This document shows, piece after piece, positions 39,374 through 47,944 of a stretch of 64,000 bases of DNA (positions are counted from its first letter, which is position 1; each line of letters opens with the position of its first letter). Made by a program: the position numbers and the translations under genes. This DNA is from Streptomyces typhae. Lineage in GTDB: Bacteria; Actinomycetota; Actinomycetes; Streptomycetales; Streptomycetaceae. The notes beneath the pieces are model-generated. The model saw only the letters and a program-made list of their open reading frames with translations, was not told the origin of the DNA and did no database searches. The stretch covers positions 62,001-126,000 of the forward strand of contig NZ_WPNZ01000010.1 of assembly GCF_009755605.1 (NCBI RefSeq), given 5' to 3'.

Positions 39374-40144
39374 GTGGCGTCCATGACGGCGGAGGAACGC
39401 CAGCGGCAGATCGTGCGCGCGGCCCGCCGCTCCGGGTCCGTGGACGTCACGGTGCTCGCGGCCGAACTGGGCGTCGCGAAGGAGACCGTACGCCGCGATC
39501 TGCGCGCCCTCGAGGACCACGGCCTGGTGCGCCGCACCCACGGCGGGGCCTACCCCGTGGAGAGCGCCGGCTTCGAGACGACCCTCGCCTTCCGCACCAC
39601 GATGCACGTGCCCGAGAAGCGCCGCATCGCCGCCGCCGCGGCCGAGCAGCTCGGCGACGCCGAGACCGTCTTCATCGACGAGGGCTTCACCCCACAGCTC
39701 ATCGCGGAGGCCCTGCCGAAGAACCGCCCCCTGACCGTGGTCACCGCCTCCCTCGCCACCGCGGGCGCGCTCGCCGGGGCCGACCACGTCACCGTGCTGC
39801 TGCTCGGCGGCCGGGTGCGGGCCGGGACCCTCGCCACCGTCGACCACTGGACGACCCGCATGCTCGCCGGGTTCGTGATCGACCTCGCGTACATCGGCGC
39901 CAACGGCATCTCCCGCGAGCACGGCCTGACCACCCCGGACCCGGCGGTCTGCGAGGTGAAGGCGCAGGCCATGCGCGCCTCGCGGCGGACCGTGTTCGCG
40001 GGCGTGCACACCAAGTTCGGTGCGGCCAGCTTCTGCCGCTTCGCGGGCGTCAGCGACCTGGAGAGCATCGTCACCAGCACCCAGCTGCCCGCGTCCGAGG
40101 CGCACCGCTACTCCTTGCAGGGGCCGCAGGTCATCCGGACCTGA
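39374..40144 (+). CDS. DeoR family transcriptional regulator
   Basis: A 256-residue sugar-responsive repressor. The N-terminal helix-turn-helix is the canonical ERQRQIVRAARRSGSVDVTVLAAELGVAKETVRRDLRALEDHGLVRRTHGGA (about 8-59). The DeoRC sensor follows with EKRRIAAAAAEQLGDAETVFIDEGFTPQLIAEAL and the phospho-sugar isomerase-like LLGGRVRAGTLATV and IGANGISREHGLTTPD blocks. Starts at GTG 39374 and ATG 39383 are both plausible behind GGAGAGGGG. It lies 183 bp upstream of the ABC importer operon in the same direction, so it probably controls that operon in response to a polyol or its phosphate (inferred from context). Confidence 0.93.
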   Translation: MASMTAEERQRQIVRAARRSGSVDVTVLAAELGVAKETVRRDLRALEDHGLVRRTHGGAYPVESAGFETTLAFRTTMHVPEKRRIAAAAAEQLGDAETVFIDEGFTPQLIAEALPKNRPLTVVTASLATAGALAGADHVTVLLLGGRVRAGTLATVDHWTTRMLAGFVIDLAYIGANGISREHGLTTPDPAVCEVKAQAMRASRRTVFAGVHTKFGAASFCRFAGVSDLESIVTSTQLPASEAHRYSLQGPQVIRT

Positions 40145-40327
40145 CCGCCCGCCCACCCCCTTCCCCCCAAAGCCCCCTACACCCCGCACCCCGCACGCCT
40201 TCCCCCCTACACCCCTCCGCCCGCCACCGAGGCCCACCGCGCCCACTCCCAGGGCAGCCGGTGCGGCACCCCATGCCCTCAGTCGCACCGAAACGACCCT
40301 CTTGCCCCCACTGTTCAGGAGCGATTC

Positions 40328-41698
40328 ATGCGAACCCACAGCCGACGGAGGTCACGGCGGCTGCTCGTCGTGACCGCCGCAGGGACGCTGCTCGCCCCGC
40401 TGCTCTCCGGCTGCTGGGCCGGGGCGGGCGGGACCGGTTCCGGCGGCAACTCCATCAACGTCCTGATGGTGAACAACCCGCAGATGGTGGAGTTGCAGAA
40501 GCTCACCGCCGACCACTTCACCAAGAAGACCGGCATCAAGGTGAACTTCACCGTGCTGCCCGAGAACGACGTCCGCGACAAGATCAGCCAGGACTTCGCC
40601 AACCAGGCGGGCCAGTACGACGTGGCGACGCTCAGCAACTACGAGATCCCCATCTACGCCAAGAACGGCTGGCTGCACGAGCTCGGCTCCTACACCCGCG
40701 AGGACCGCGCCTTCGACCAGAACGACATCCTGCCGCCGATGCGCCAGTCCCTCACCGGCGAGGACGGCAAGCTCTACGGGCAGCCCTTCTACGGCGAGTC
40801 GTCCTTCCTCATGTACCGCAAGGACGTCTTCGCGAAGAAGGGCCTGACCATGCCCGAGAAGCCGACCTGGCAGCAGGTCGCCGACCTCGCCGCGAAGGCC
40901 GACGGCGCGCAGAAGGGCATGAAGGGCATCTGTCTGCGCGGGCTGCCCGGCTGGGGCGAGGTGATGGCGCCCCTGACGACGGTCGTCAACACCTTCGGCG
41001 GCACCTGGTTCGACAAGGACTGGAAGGCCCGTCTGGACTCCCCCGAGTTCGAGCGCGCGACCCGCTTCTACGTGGACCTCGTCCGCGAGCACGGCGAGTC
41101 CGGCGCCGCCCAGTCCGGGTACGCGGAGTGCCTGAACAACCTCACCCAGGGCAAGACCGCCATGTGGTACGACGCCACGGCCGCCGCCGGCTCCCTGGAG
41201 GCCGCGGGGTCCCCGGTCAAGGGCAGGATCGGCTACGTGCCCGCGCCGGTGGACAGGACCGCGAGCTCCGGCTGGCTCTACACCTGGGCCTGGGGCCTTC
41301 AGAAGGCCTCGCACAACCCCGACAAGGCCTGGAAGTTCATCTCCTGGGCATCCGGCAAGGAGTACGAGCAACTGGTCGGCGAGAAGATCGGCTGGTCCAA
41401 TGTGCCCGCGGGAAAACGCTCCTCGACATACGAGAACCCGCGGTACCGCAAGGAGGCGGGCGCCTTCCAGAGCGTCATGCGCGCCGCCATCGCCGACGCC
41501 CGCCCCCGCGACCCGGGCGTGCAGCCCCGGCCCGCGCCGGGCATCCAGTTCGTCGGCATCCCCGAGTTCACCGACCTCGGCACCCGCGTCTCGCAGGAGA
41601 TCAGCGCGGCCATCGCCGGACGCCAGTCCGTCGAGTCGGCCCTGGAGAAGTCCCAAGAGCTCGCCGAGAAGATCTCCGAGGAGTACGAGGGCCGATGA
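40328..41698 (+). CDS. extracellular sugar/polyol-binding lipoprotein of an ABC importer
   Basis: A 456-residue family 1 solute-binding lipoprotein. The twin-Arg-rich N-region and hydrophobic stretch end in the lipobox LLSGC (Cys 29), which anchors the mature protein to the outer membrane face. Typical binding-protein features include INVLMVNNPQMVELQKLTADHFTKKTGIKVNFTVLPENDVRDKISQDFANQ, ATLSNYEIPIYAKNGWLHEL, and a C-terminal AWKFISWASGKEYEQL helix. By resemblance it groups with sorbitol/mannitol-type binding proteins. It is followed with a four-base overlap by two permeases and a dehydrogenase. No ATPase gene is present; Streptomyces importers of this class often share MsiK. Confidence 0.92.
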   Translation: MRTHSRRRSRRLLVVTAAGTLLAPLLSGCWAGAGGTGSGGNSINVLMVNNPQMVELQKLTADHFTKKTGIKVNFTVLPENDVRDKISQDFANQAGQYDVATLSNYEIPIYAKNGWLHELGSYTREDRAFDQNDILPPMRQSLTGEDGKLYGQPFYGESSFLMYRKDVFAKKGLTMPEKPTWQQVADLAAKADGAQKGMKGICLRGLPGWGEVMAPLTTVVNTFGGTWFDKDWKARLDSPEFERATRFYVDLVREHGESGAAQSGYAECLNNLTQGKTAMWYDATAAAGSLEAAGSPVKGRIGYVPAPVDRTASSGWLYTWAWGLQKASHNPDKAWKFISWASGKEYEQLVGEKIGWSNVPAGKRSSTYENPRYRKEAGAFQSVMRAAIADARPRDPGVQPRPAPGIQFVGIPEFTDLGTRVSQEISAAIAGRQSVESALEKSQELAEKISEEYEGR

Positions 41699-42645
41699 CC
41701 GCCACCACCACTCCCCCACCCACCCGCGCACCCGCGCGGACAGCGGCGTCACGCCCCTCCGGGCGGCTGCGCGCCTGGGCCACCCGGGCCCCGCTGCTCC
41801 CCGCCCTGATCTTCATGATCGCCGTGACCCAGCTGCCGTTCGTGGCCACGCTGGTGATCTCCTTCTTCGACTGGAACGCGCTCTACCCCGACGCCCGCTC
41901 CTTCACCGGCTTCGCCAACTACCAGGAGGTCCTCACCGACGCGGACCTGCGCAAGTCGGTGTGGACGACGATCCTGCTGACCGCGACGGTCGTCCTCGCG
42001 AGCCTCGTCATCGGCCTCGGCCTCGCGCTGCTCCTCGACCGGAGGTTCCGCGGCCGGGGCGTCGTGCGCACGCTGCTCATCGCACCGTTCCTGCTCGTGC
42101 CGGTGGCCGCGGCGCTGCTGTGGAAGCACGTCCTCTACAACCCCGAGTACGGCCTGTTCAACGGCGTCCTGCACTGGGTCGGCGGAGACGGCGCGAGCCA
42201 GCCCGACTGGATATCCAACACCCCGCTGATCGCCATCGAACTGTCCCTGATCTGGCAGTGGACGCCGTTCATGATGCTGATCCTGCTCGCGGGCCTGCAG
42301 AGCCGGGACACCGAGCTGATCGAGGCGGCCCGCATGGACGGCGCGAACAACTGGCAGGTCTTCCGCCATCTCACCCTGCCGCACCTGCGCCGCTACCTGG
42401 AACTGGGCGCCCTGCTCGGTTCGATCTACATCGTGCAGAACTTCGACGCCGTCTTCACCATCACCTCGGGCGGCCTCGGCACCGCGAACCTGCCCTACAC
42501 CGTCTACCAGAGCTTCTACCAGGCCCACGAGAACGGCCTGGCGTCCGCCGCCGGTGTCCTCGTCGTCATCGGCTCGATCATCATCGCGACCTTCGCGCTC
42601 CGCGTGGTGTCGTCCCTCTTCCGCGAGGAGGTGTCCCGCGCATGA
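41695..42645 (+). CDS. ABC transporter permease, MalF-like
   Basis: A 316-residue inner-membrane permease with six main hydrophobic segments. Its first helix follows a Pro/Arg-rich cytoplasmic tail (LLPALIFMIAVTQLPFVATLVISFFDW, about 34-60). The ATPase-docking EAA loop reads EAARMDGANNWQVFRHLTLPHL. The ATG overlaps the stop of the binding-protein gene, and the stop overlaps the next permease start, so translation is coupled. It forms the membrane channel with the next gene product. The long open frame upstream in the same frame is a shadow of the binding-protein gene. Confidence 0.95.
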   Translation: MTATTTPPPTRAPARTAASRPSGRLRAWATRAPLLPALIFMIAVTQLPFVATLVISFFDWNALYPDARSFTGFANYQEVLTDADLRKSVWTTILLTATVVLASLVIGLGLALLLDRRFRGRGVVRTLLIAPFLLVPVAAALLWKHVLYNPEYGLFNGVLHWVGGDGASQPDWISNTPLIAIELSLIWQWTPFMMLILLAGLQSRDTELIEAARMDGANNWQVFRHLTLPHLRRYLELGALLGSIYIVQNFDAVFTITSGGLGTANLPYTVYQSFYQAHENGLASAAGVLVVIGSIIIATFALRVVSSLFREEVSRA

Positions 42646-43553
42646 GCGACGTCCGCGTGAGCGACATCCGTACGAGCGGCGCACCCGCGCACCGCACCCG
42701 GCCCGGCGCCCGGCCGCCCGAGGCGCTCCGCACCCGGACCCGGGGAGCGGGCCTCACCCTCGCCGCCTGGCTGGCCGGGCTGCTCTTCTTCCTGCCCATC
42801 GCCTGGATGGCCCTGACGTCCTTCCACTCCGAGCAGGACGCGGCGACGAACCCGCCCTCGGTCGCGGCGTCCCTCACCCTGGACGGCTACCGGGAGTTCT
42901 TCGGCTCGGGCGGCGGCGCGAGCCCCTGGCCCTCGCTCATCAACTCCTTCGTGGCGTCGACGGCCTCGACCCTGCTCGTCCTCCTCCTGGCGCTCCCGGC
43001 GGCGTACGCCCTGTCGATCCGCCCGGTGAAGAAGTGGACGGACGTCCTCTTCTTCTTCCTCTCCACGAAGATGCTGCCGGTCGTCGCGGGCCTGCTGCCC
43101 ATCTACCTCTTCGCCAAGAACACCGACTTCCTGGACAACATCTGGCTCCTGGTCATCCTCTATACGTCGATGAACCTGCCGATCGCCGTCTGGATGATGC
43201 AGTCGTTCCTGTCCGAGGTGCCGGTGGCGATCATCGAGGCGGCGCAGATCGACGGCGCCAGGCTGCCCACGATCCTCACCCGCGTGGTCGCCCCGATCGC
43301 GCTGCCCGGCATCGCCGCGACGTCCCTGATCTGCTTCATCTTCTCCTGGAACGAGCTGCTCTTCGCCCGGGTCCTGACGGGTGTGGTCGCCCAGACGGCA
43401 CCCGTCTTCCTGACCGGCTTCATCACCAGCCAGGGCCTGTTCCTCGCCAAGGTGTGCGCCGCGTCGCTCATCATCTCCCTGCCGGTGCTCGCCGCGGGGT
43501 TCGCCGCCCAGGACAAGCTGGTCCAGGGCCTGTCGTTGGGAGCCGTCAAGTGA
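42642..43553 (+). CDS. ABC transporter permease, MalG-like
   Basis: The 303-residue partner permease. An N-terminal cytoplasmic tail of about 35 residues precedes LTLAAWLAGLLFFLPIAWMALTSFH. Five more hydrophobic helices follow. The EAA loop is EAAQIDGARLPTILTRVVAPIALPG, which contacts the ATP-binding subunit. The ATG at 42642 overlaps the preceding gene by four bases, and the 3' end overlaps the dehydrogenase by four bases. Together with the upstream protein it makes a type I sugar importer lacking a local ATPase. Confidence 0.95.
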   Translation: MSDVRVSDIRTSGAPAHRTRPGARPPEALRTRTRGAGLTLAAWLAGLLFFLPIAWMALTSFHSEQDAATNPPSVAASLTLDGYREFFGSGGGASPWPSLINSFVASTASTLLVLLLALPAAYALSIRPVKKWTDVLFFFLSTKMLPVVAGLLPIYLFAKNTDFLDNIWLLVILYTSMNLPIAVWMMQSFLSEVPVAIIEAAQIDGARLPTILTRVVAPIALPGIAATSLICFIFSWNELLFARVLTGVVAQTAPVFLTGFITSQGLFLAKVCAASLIISLPVLAAGFAAQDKLVQGLSLGAVK

Positions 43554-44539
43554 AAGCCGCCATCATCGAGTCCGTCGGCAAGGCCGTGGTCGGCGAGGTG
43601 CCCGACCCCACGCCCGGACCGCGCGACGTCGTCGTGGAGGTCGCCGCGTGCGGCATCTGCGGCACGGACCTGCACATTCTGCAGGGCGAGTTCGCGCCGA
43701 CGCTGCCGGTGGTGCCGGGGCACGAGTTCGCCGGACAGGTGGTCGGCCTGGGCAAGGACGTCACCGAGGTGTCGATCGGCGACCAGGTCGCCGTGGACCC
43801 CTCCCTGTACTGCCACGAGTGCCGCTACTGCCGTGACGGCCACAACAACATGTGCGAGCGCTGGGCCGCGATCGGCGTGACCACGGCGGGCGGCGCCGCC
43901 CAGTACGCGGTCGCACCCGTCGCCAACTGCGTACGCCTCCCCGAGCACATCCGCACCCAGGACGCCGCCCTCATCGAGCCGCTGTCCTGCGCGGTGCGCG
44001 GCTACGACGTGCTGCGCACCCGGCTCGCGGCGCACGTCCTGATCTACGGCTCCGGGACCATGGGCCTGATGATGCTGGAGCTCGCCAAGCGCACCGGCGC
44101 CGCGAGCGTCGACGTCGTCGACCTCAACGCCGAGCGGCTCGCCACCGCGCGGCAGCTCGGCGTCACCGGGGCCGGGGCCAGCCCCGACGAGCTGGACCGC
44201 CCGCAGGGCTGGGACGTCGTCATCGACGCCACCGGCAACGCCGCCGCCATCCAGGACGGCCTCGACCGGGTCGCCAAGGCCGGCACCTTCCTCCAGTTCG
44301 GCGTCGCCGACTACGCCACCCGCGTCACCATCGACCCCTACCGCATCTACAACCAGGAGATCACCATCACCGGCTCCATGGCCGTCCTCCACAGCTACGA
44401 GCGCGCCGCGGAGCTGTTCGCGCGGGGGGTGCTCGATCCCGATGTCTTCATCAGTGACCGGTTGCCGCTGGCGGAGTATCCGCAGGCGCTCGGGAAGTTC
44501 GCGGCGGGCGAGGGGCGGAAGATCGTGGTGGTGCCGTAG
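43550..44539 (+). CDS. zinc-dependent alcohol/polyol dehydrogenase (sorbitol/xylitol dehydrogenase-like MDR)
   Basis: A 329-residue medium-chain dehydrogenase that oxidises a polyol with NAD(P). The catalytic zinc ligands are in CGICGTDLH (Cys 37) and GHEFAG (His and Glu); the structural zinc site has four cysteines in CHECRYCRDGHNNMC. The Rossmann loop is YGSGTMGLMMLELAK, with an acidic residue in VDVVDLNAERLA suggesting NAD. GTG 43550 overlaps the permease stop by four bases, placing it as the last gene of the importer operon, so the imported substrate is probably a sugar alcohol. A kinase for a keto-sugar product is not encoded here. Confidence 0.93.
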   Translation: MKAAIIESVGKAVVGEVPDPTPGPRDVVVEVAACGICGTDLHILQGEFAPTLPVVPGHEFAGQVVGLGKDVTEVSIGDQVAVDPSLYCHECRYCRDGHNNMCERWAAIGVTTAGGAAQYAVAPVANCVRLPEHIRTQDAALIEPLSCAVRGYDVLRTRLAAHVLIYGSGTMGLMMLELAKRTGAASVDVVDLNAERLATARQLGVTGAGASPDELDRPQGWDVVIDATGNAAAIQDGLDRVAKAGTFLQFGVADYATRVTIDPYRIYNQEITITGSMAVLHSYERAAELFARGVLDPDVFISDRLPLAEYPQALGKFAAGEGRKIVVVP

Positions 44540-44727
44540 GGGCGGCCGGAGGGGCTGGGTGTTCCAGCCCGTCCGGCGTTTGAGGACCGGGGGTCCAGGG
44601 GGCGGAGCCCCTTGGTTACGGGAAAGGGGCGGGTCCGGGACGCCCCCGCGAGGGCACCCACCCGCACCCCGCCCAGAAAACCCCCGGGTAAGGGAACGGC
44701 AAAGTCCCCCCGCTCGTTACCCCTGGC
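44540..44727. other. intergenic region with dispersed Streptomyces repeat
   Basis: The gap holds an inverted copy of the GTCCTCAAACGCCGG-type element (44565-44587) followed by GGGGGCGGAGCCCC, both common intergenic pieces. The TerD gene promoter must lie in its last 100 bp. No -35/-10 boxes are convincing. Confidence 0.5.
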
Positions 44728-45957
44728 ATGACAGCTATGACCCCCGGCTCGAACATCCCGCTGCCCGCGACCCGCGTGGCGGTGGACGTCTCCGCCCCCG
44801 TGCGCCTGGACGTCTCGGGCCTGCTGCTCACCGCCGACGGCAAGGTGCGCTCCGACGACGACTTCATCTTCTACAACCAGCCCGCGGGCCCCGGCGTGAC
44901 GTACCGCTCGGGCGGCGGCACCGCCCCCGACGCCATCACGGTGGACACGACCGCGGTGCCCCCGGGCATCGAGAAGATCGTCGTGACGGCGAGCCCCGAC
45001 GCGGCGGGCCAGTCCTTCCAGGGCGTCGAGCCCACGGCCACGATCCGCAACGCGGACGACGGCTCGGTGCTCGCCACGTTCACCCCGCCGCGGCTCGGCA
45101 CGGAGACCGCCCTGGTCATCGTCGAGGTCTATCTGCGCAACGGCGCGTGGAAGGCCCGCGCCGTCGGCCAGGGGTACGCCAACGGCCTCGCGGGCATCGC
45201 GACGGACTTCGGCGTGACCGTCGAGGAGCCGACGCCGGCGCCCGCCCCGGCGGCGGCCCCCGCGGCCCCGCCGCAGCCCGCCGCCCCGATGGCGCCCCCG
45301 ACCGGCGCCCCGGTGCAGATGCCCCCGCCCCCGGCCGCCGCCCCGGCCGGGGCCCCCGCCGCCCCGGCCCCGGGCGCCGGGAAGATTAACCTCGACAAGG
45401 GCCGCGTCAGCCTCCAGAAGAACCAGACGGTGTCCCTGGTCAAGGGCGGCCGCCCGCTGCTCTCCCAGGTCAAGATGGGCCTCGGCTGGGAGCCCGCGTT
45501 CCGCGGCAAGGACATCGACCTGGACGCGTCGGTCATCGCGTACGGCCCGCAGCGCAACCACATCGACAGCTGCTACTTCGGCAAGCTGAAGATCCTCAAG
45601 GGCGCCGTCAAGCACTCCGGCGACAACCTGACGGGCGAGGGCGGCGGTGACGACGAGGTGATCGTGGTCGACCTCGGCGCGCTCCCCCCGGAGGTCACGG
45701 GCCTGGTCTTCACGGTGAACTCCTTCTCCGGCCAGAAGTTCACGGAGGTCGCGAAGGCCTACTGCCGCCTGCTCGACGGCGCCACGGGCGAGGAGCTGGT
45801 CCGCTTCGACCTGACGAACGCCGAGGCGCAGACGGGCGTGATGATGGCGAAGCTGATCCGTCAGTTCTCCGGCGAGTGGGACATGACGGCGATGGGCGAC
45901 TTCGTGAAGTCGCGTACGGTGCGGGGCATGGTGAAGCCCGCGGCGCAGGCACTGTAG
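44728..45957 (+). CDS. TerD-type stress protein with two tandem TerD domains
   Basis: TerD domains bind Ca2+ and occur in tellurite-resistance and general stress systems. This 409-residue protein has two of them: residues about 1-165 (LDVSGLLLTADGKVRSDDDFIFYNQP, then a PPGIEKIVVTASPD block) and about 215-400 (KMGLGWEP, DLDASVIAYGPQR, KHSGDNLTGEGGGDDEVIVVDLGALPPEV), joined by a Pro/Ala-rich linker of about 45 residues. The first copy has the acidic DDDF site; the second has the full DLDAS and GDNLTGEGGGDDE ligands. No other ter genes are nearby. It is convergent with the Ro protein gene; a terminator hairpin separates them. Confidence 0.92.
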   Translation: MTAMTPGSNIPLPATRVAVDVSAPVRLDVSGLLLTADGKVRSDDDFIFYNQPAGPGVTYRSGGGTAPDAITVDTTAVPPGIEKIVVTASPDAAGQSFQGVEPTATIRNADDGSVLATFTPPRLGTETALVIVEVYLRNGAWKARAVGQGYANGLAGIATDFGVTVEEPTPAPAPAAAPAAPPQPAAPMAPPTGAPVQMPPPPAAAPAGAPAAPAPGAGKINLDKGRVSLQKNQTVSLVKGGRPLLSQVKMGLGWEPAFRGKDIDLDASVIAYGPQRNHIDSCYFGKLKILKGAVKHSGDNLTGEGGGDDEVIVVDLGALPPEVTGLVFTVNSFSGQKFTEVAKAYCRLLDGATGEELVRFDLTNAEAQTGVMMAKLIRQFSGEWDMTAMGDFVKSRTVRGMVKPAAQAL

Positions 45958-45962
45958 CGAAC

Positions 45963-46012
45963 CCCCCGGGCGGCGGCGGTGGCAGCGACGGATCACCGCC
46001 ACCGCCCGGGGG
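45963..46012. terminator. bidirectional terminator between TerD gene and rsr
   Basis: A 19-bp inverted repeat with one mismatch (45963-45981 with 45994-46012) and a 12-nt loop fills the gap between two convergent stops. Confidence 0.85.
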
Positions 46013-46016
46013 CAGC

Positions 46017-47597
46017 TCACTTCAGCCAGGGCCAGTCCGCCGCCCGCCCGGACTCGAGCAGCTGCACCATGCGGAAGGCCGCGTCGGAGAGGCCGCCGAA
46101 CACATGGCGGTTCGCCGTGCCGGAGGCGCCGTGGCCGGTGCGGTAGCCCGCCAGGTTCCAGGTGTAGACGGGGACGTACGCCGGTATCTGCTCGGTGGGC
46201 CCGCCGTGGCGGCTGTGCGCGACCTGCTCGTCGGTGACGATCAGGACCCGGTCGTGGCTCCGGTAGTGCCGGCGCACGGCCGCCGTGGTGTCCGTGCCGC
46301 CGAGGTCGCCGAACCGGCCGAGGATCTTCAGGACCGACTCCCCCGCGCGATACCGCACGGCGGCACTCGACGTGCCGAACTCGACGAGGTCCGCGTTCTC
46401 CGCCCGCAGCGCGAGCGCCGTGCCGAACACCGCCGCCGCGTCCGCGCGGTTGAGCTGCGAGCGCGCCGAGAGCGGCGCCCACATCGACCCCGACCGGTCG
46501 ACGAGGATCAGCGAACGGCCGGGCAGCGCGGGAACGTTGCCGAGCGAGTGGCCGAGGGCCCGCTCCAGCGGGTACGACCAGCGCAGCGAAGGCGCGTGCT
46601 GGTACGCGGCGAGGTAGCGGAACGGGAACTGCCGGGAGCGCTCGACCTCCCGCGGGTCCGCGATCTTCGCCGCGACGCCCGCGGCGACCTCGTCCGAGAC
46701 GCCCGCCCCGTCGAAGTTCCGCAGGTTGCGGACCAGTGCCATCGCGCCCATCGACGGGATGACCGCCTCCCAGGCCGCCTTGTCCAGCGGCCCCCGCAGC
46801 CAGCCCGCGAGCGCCTCCCACGTCATGCCCGCGGCGGCGAGCCGCGCGGCACCGTCCGGTGCCGTGACGACCGCGCGCCGCTCGGCGACGGGCAGCGCCA
46901 CCAGCTCGCGGTGCGCGGCGAGGGTGCGCAGGGTGCCCGGCACCTCGGCCGTGTCCGGGTGGTGGCGCCGGTCGAGGGCGTACCGGAACAGCTCGCCCTG
47001 CCACGGCTTGGCCGGGTCGGGCGCCGCGTGCACGAGGTTGAGGATGTCGCCGAAGCGGTACCCCTTGGTCGCCGTGTCGTACTTCAGCAGGGACTTCTCG
47101 CCGTAGAGGCGGCGTACGGCGTCGGCGATGCCGCGCTTGACGGGCTTGGGGACGGCGCGGCCGTACGTCGCCGTCCAGTAGCCGAGCAGCTCGCCGGGCT
47201 CGTCGGGGCGGCGCAGCACGGAGTCGACGACGCTGCGGCCCGTCGGCCCGTGCGTGACGCCCGCGTCGAGGCGCGCCTTCACGTACTCGGCGGCGCCCAC
47301 GAGGGACGCCGTCCGCATGTTGCCCTCGCCCCGCAGCCAGCCGAGCAGGCCCGCGGTCCACTCCGGGTCCTCGACGGCGAGCGCCCGCACCAGCGCGGCG
47401 AACCGGTCGTCGCGGTCGGCACCGCCCTCGTAGAACGTGTCCTGCGTCACGAAGTTCGCGACCGCGAGCAGGAAGAGTTCGGATCGCGCGTCCCGGGGGT
47501 GGCCCGGCCCGCCCTGCGGATTGCGGACGGTCCGTCCGGTCGACCGCACGGGCGAGGTGAGCAGGGCCTTGACGGTCTTGGTGTTGAAGCGGGACAC
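46017..47597 (-). CDS. rsr: Ro60 orthologue (TROVE domain RNA-binding protein, Rsr)
   Basis: Bacterial Ro proteins are doughnut-shaped HEAT-repeat RNA-binding proteins with a VWA domain; they bind Y RNAs and pair with exoribonuclease PNPase in RNA quality control and stress recovery. The 526-residue protein starts with the family sequence SRFNTKTVKALLTSPVRSTGRTVRNPQGG, has the TROVE block SELFLLAVANFVTQDTFYEGG and EGNMRTASLVGAAEYVKARL, and a C-terminal VWA domain with an intact MIDAS (DRSGS near 367) and a GGTDTT motif. GTG 47597 is preferred over GTG 47618 because GGGGGAAT precedes it. A Y RNA lies 31 bp upstream on the same strand. Confidence 0.93.
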   Translation of the reverse strand: MSRFNTKTVKALLTSPVRSTGRTVRNPQGGPGHPRDARSELFLLAVANFVTQDTFYEGGADRDDRFAALVRALAVEDPEWTAGLLGWLRGEGNMRTASLVGAAEYVKARLDAGVTHGPTGRSVVDSVLRRPDEPGELLGYWTATYGRAVPKPVKRGIADAVRRLYGEKSLLKYDTATKGYRFGDILNLVHAAPDPAKPWQGELFRYALDRRHHPDTAEVPGTLRTLAAHRELVALPVAERRAVVTAPDGAARLAAAGMTWEALAGWLRGPLDKAAWEAVIPSMGAMALVRNLRNFDGAGVSDEVAAGVAAKIADPREVERSRQFPFRYLAAYQHAPSLRWSYPLERALGHSLGNVPALPGRSLILVDRSGSMWAPLSARSQLNRADAAAVFGTALALRAENADLVEFGTSSAAVRYRAGESVLKILGRFGDLGGTDTTAAVRRHYRSHDRVLIVTDEQVAHSRHGGPTEQIPAYVPVYTWNLAGYRTGHGASGTANRHVFGGLSDAAFRMVQLLESGRAADWPWLK

Positions 47598-47628
47598 GAT
47601 GAATTCCCCCGAATTCACGGAAGTTGGG

Positions 47629-47770
47629 GTGTCCAGAGATCTGAGGCGGCGGAACTGACGATCGGCGCTCTGGCCCCTGAGCTACACCGGCCTGAGTGCC
47701 GGTGGCGGGACTCGAACCCGCGGCCTCCCCATGAGAAGTGGAAGTAAGTCCTGCCTTCGCACCTGGACAC
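47629..47770 (-). ncRNA. bacterial Y RNA (YrlA type) with circularly permuted tRNA-like module
   Basis: Read on the minus strand, the RNA is about 142 nt. Its ends pair (GTGTCCAG at 47770-47763 with CTGGACAC at 47636-47629), forming the terminal Ro-binding stem expected of Y RNAs. Inside it are tRNA parts in permuted order: a T arm (GCGGGTTCGAGTCCCGC, 47721-47705), then a 7-bp acceptor-like stem closed by a 6-nt loop (CACCGGC, ACTCAG, GCCGGTG, 47704-47685), then TAGCTCAGGGGCCAGAGC, a D arm (about 47685-47668). The 3' and 5' strands of the acceptor stem are thus joined by a loop while the anticodon side opens into the Y stem. It is 31 nt upstream of rsr on the same strand. YrlA RNAs are known to mimic tRNA; the exact ends are inferred. 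Confidence 0.88.
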
Positions 47771-47944
47771 GGATCACTCTAGGAGCGGGGATCGCACGGC
47801 CGCCACGGAATTTCCCGCGGCACCGGCGGCGCGTGGCGGCGCAACCGTACGATGCCTCGCAGGCGTCGCACAGTTCGGCCGTCGTTGCGACCGTCAGTTC
47901 GGCCGCAACGGGAGCGAGCGGTGAGCCGAGGAGGAAGGCCGGGC

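Noticed and set aside
39340..41694. Long frame upstream of and in frame with the MalF-like permease
   Set aside because: It is a shadow of the DeoR and binding-protein genes; the permease starts at the overlapping ATG 41695.
47629..47770. Ordinary tRNA gene on the minus strand because of GGTTCGAGTCCC and a D arm
   Set aside because: The T arm precedes the D arm, the acceptor strands are joined by a loop, and there is no anticodon arm in a normal position; the Y RNA reading explains all parts.
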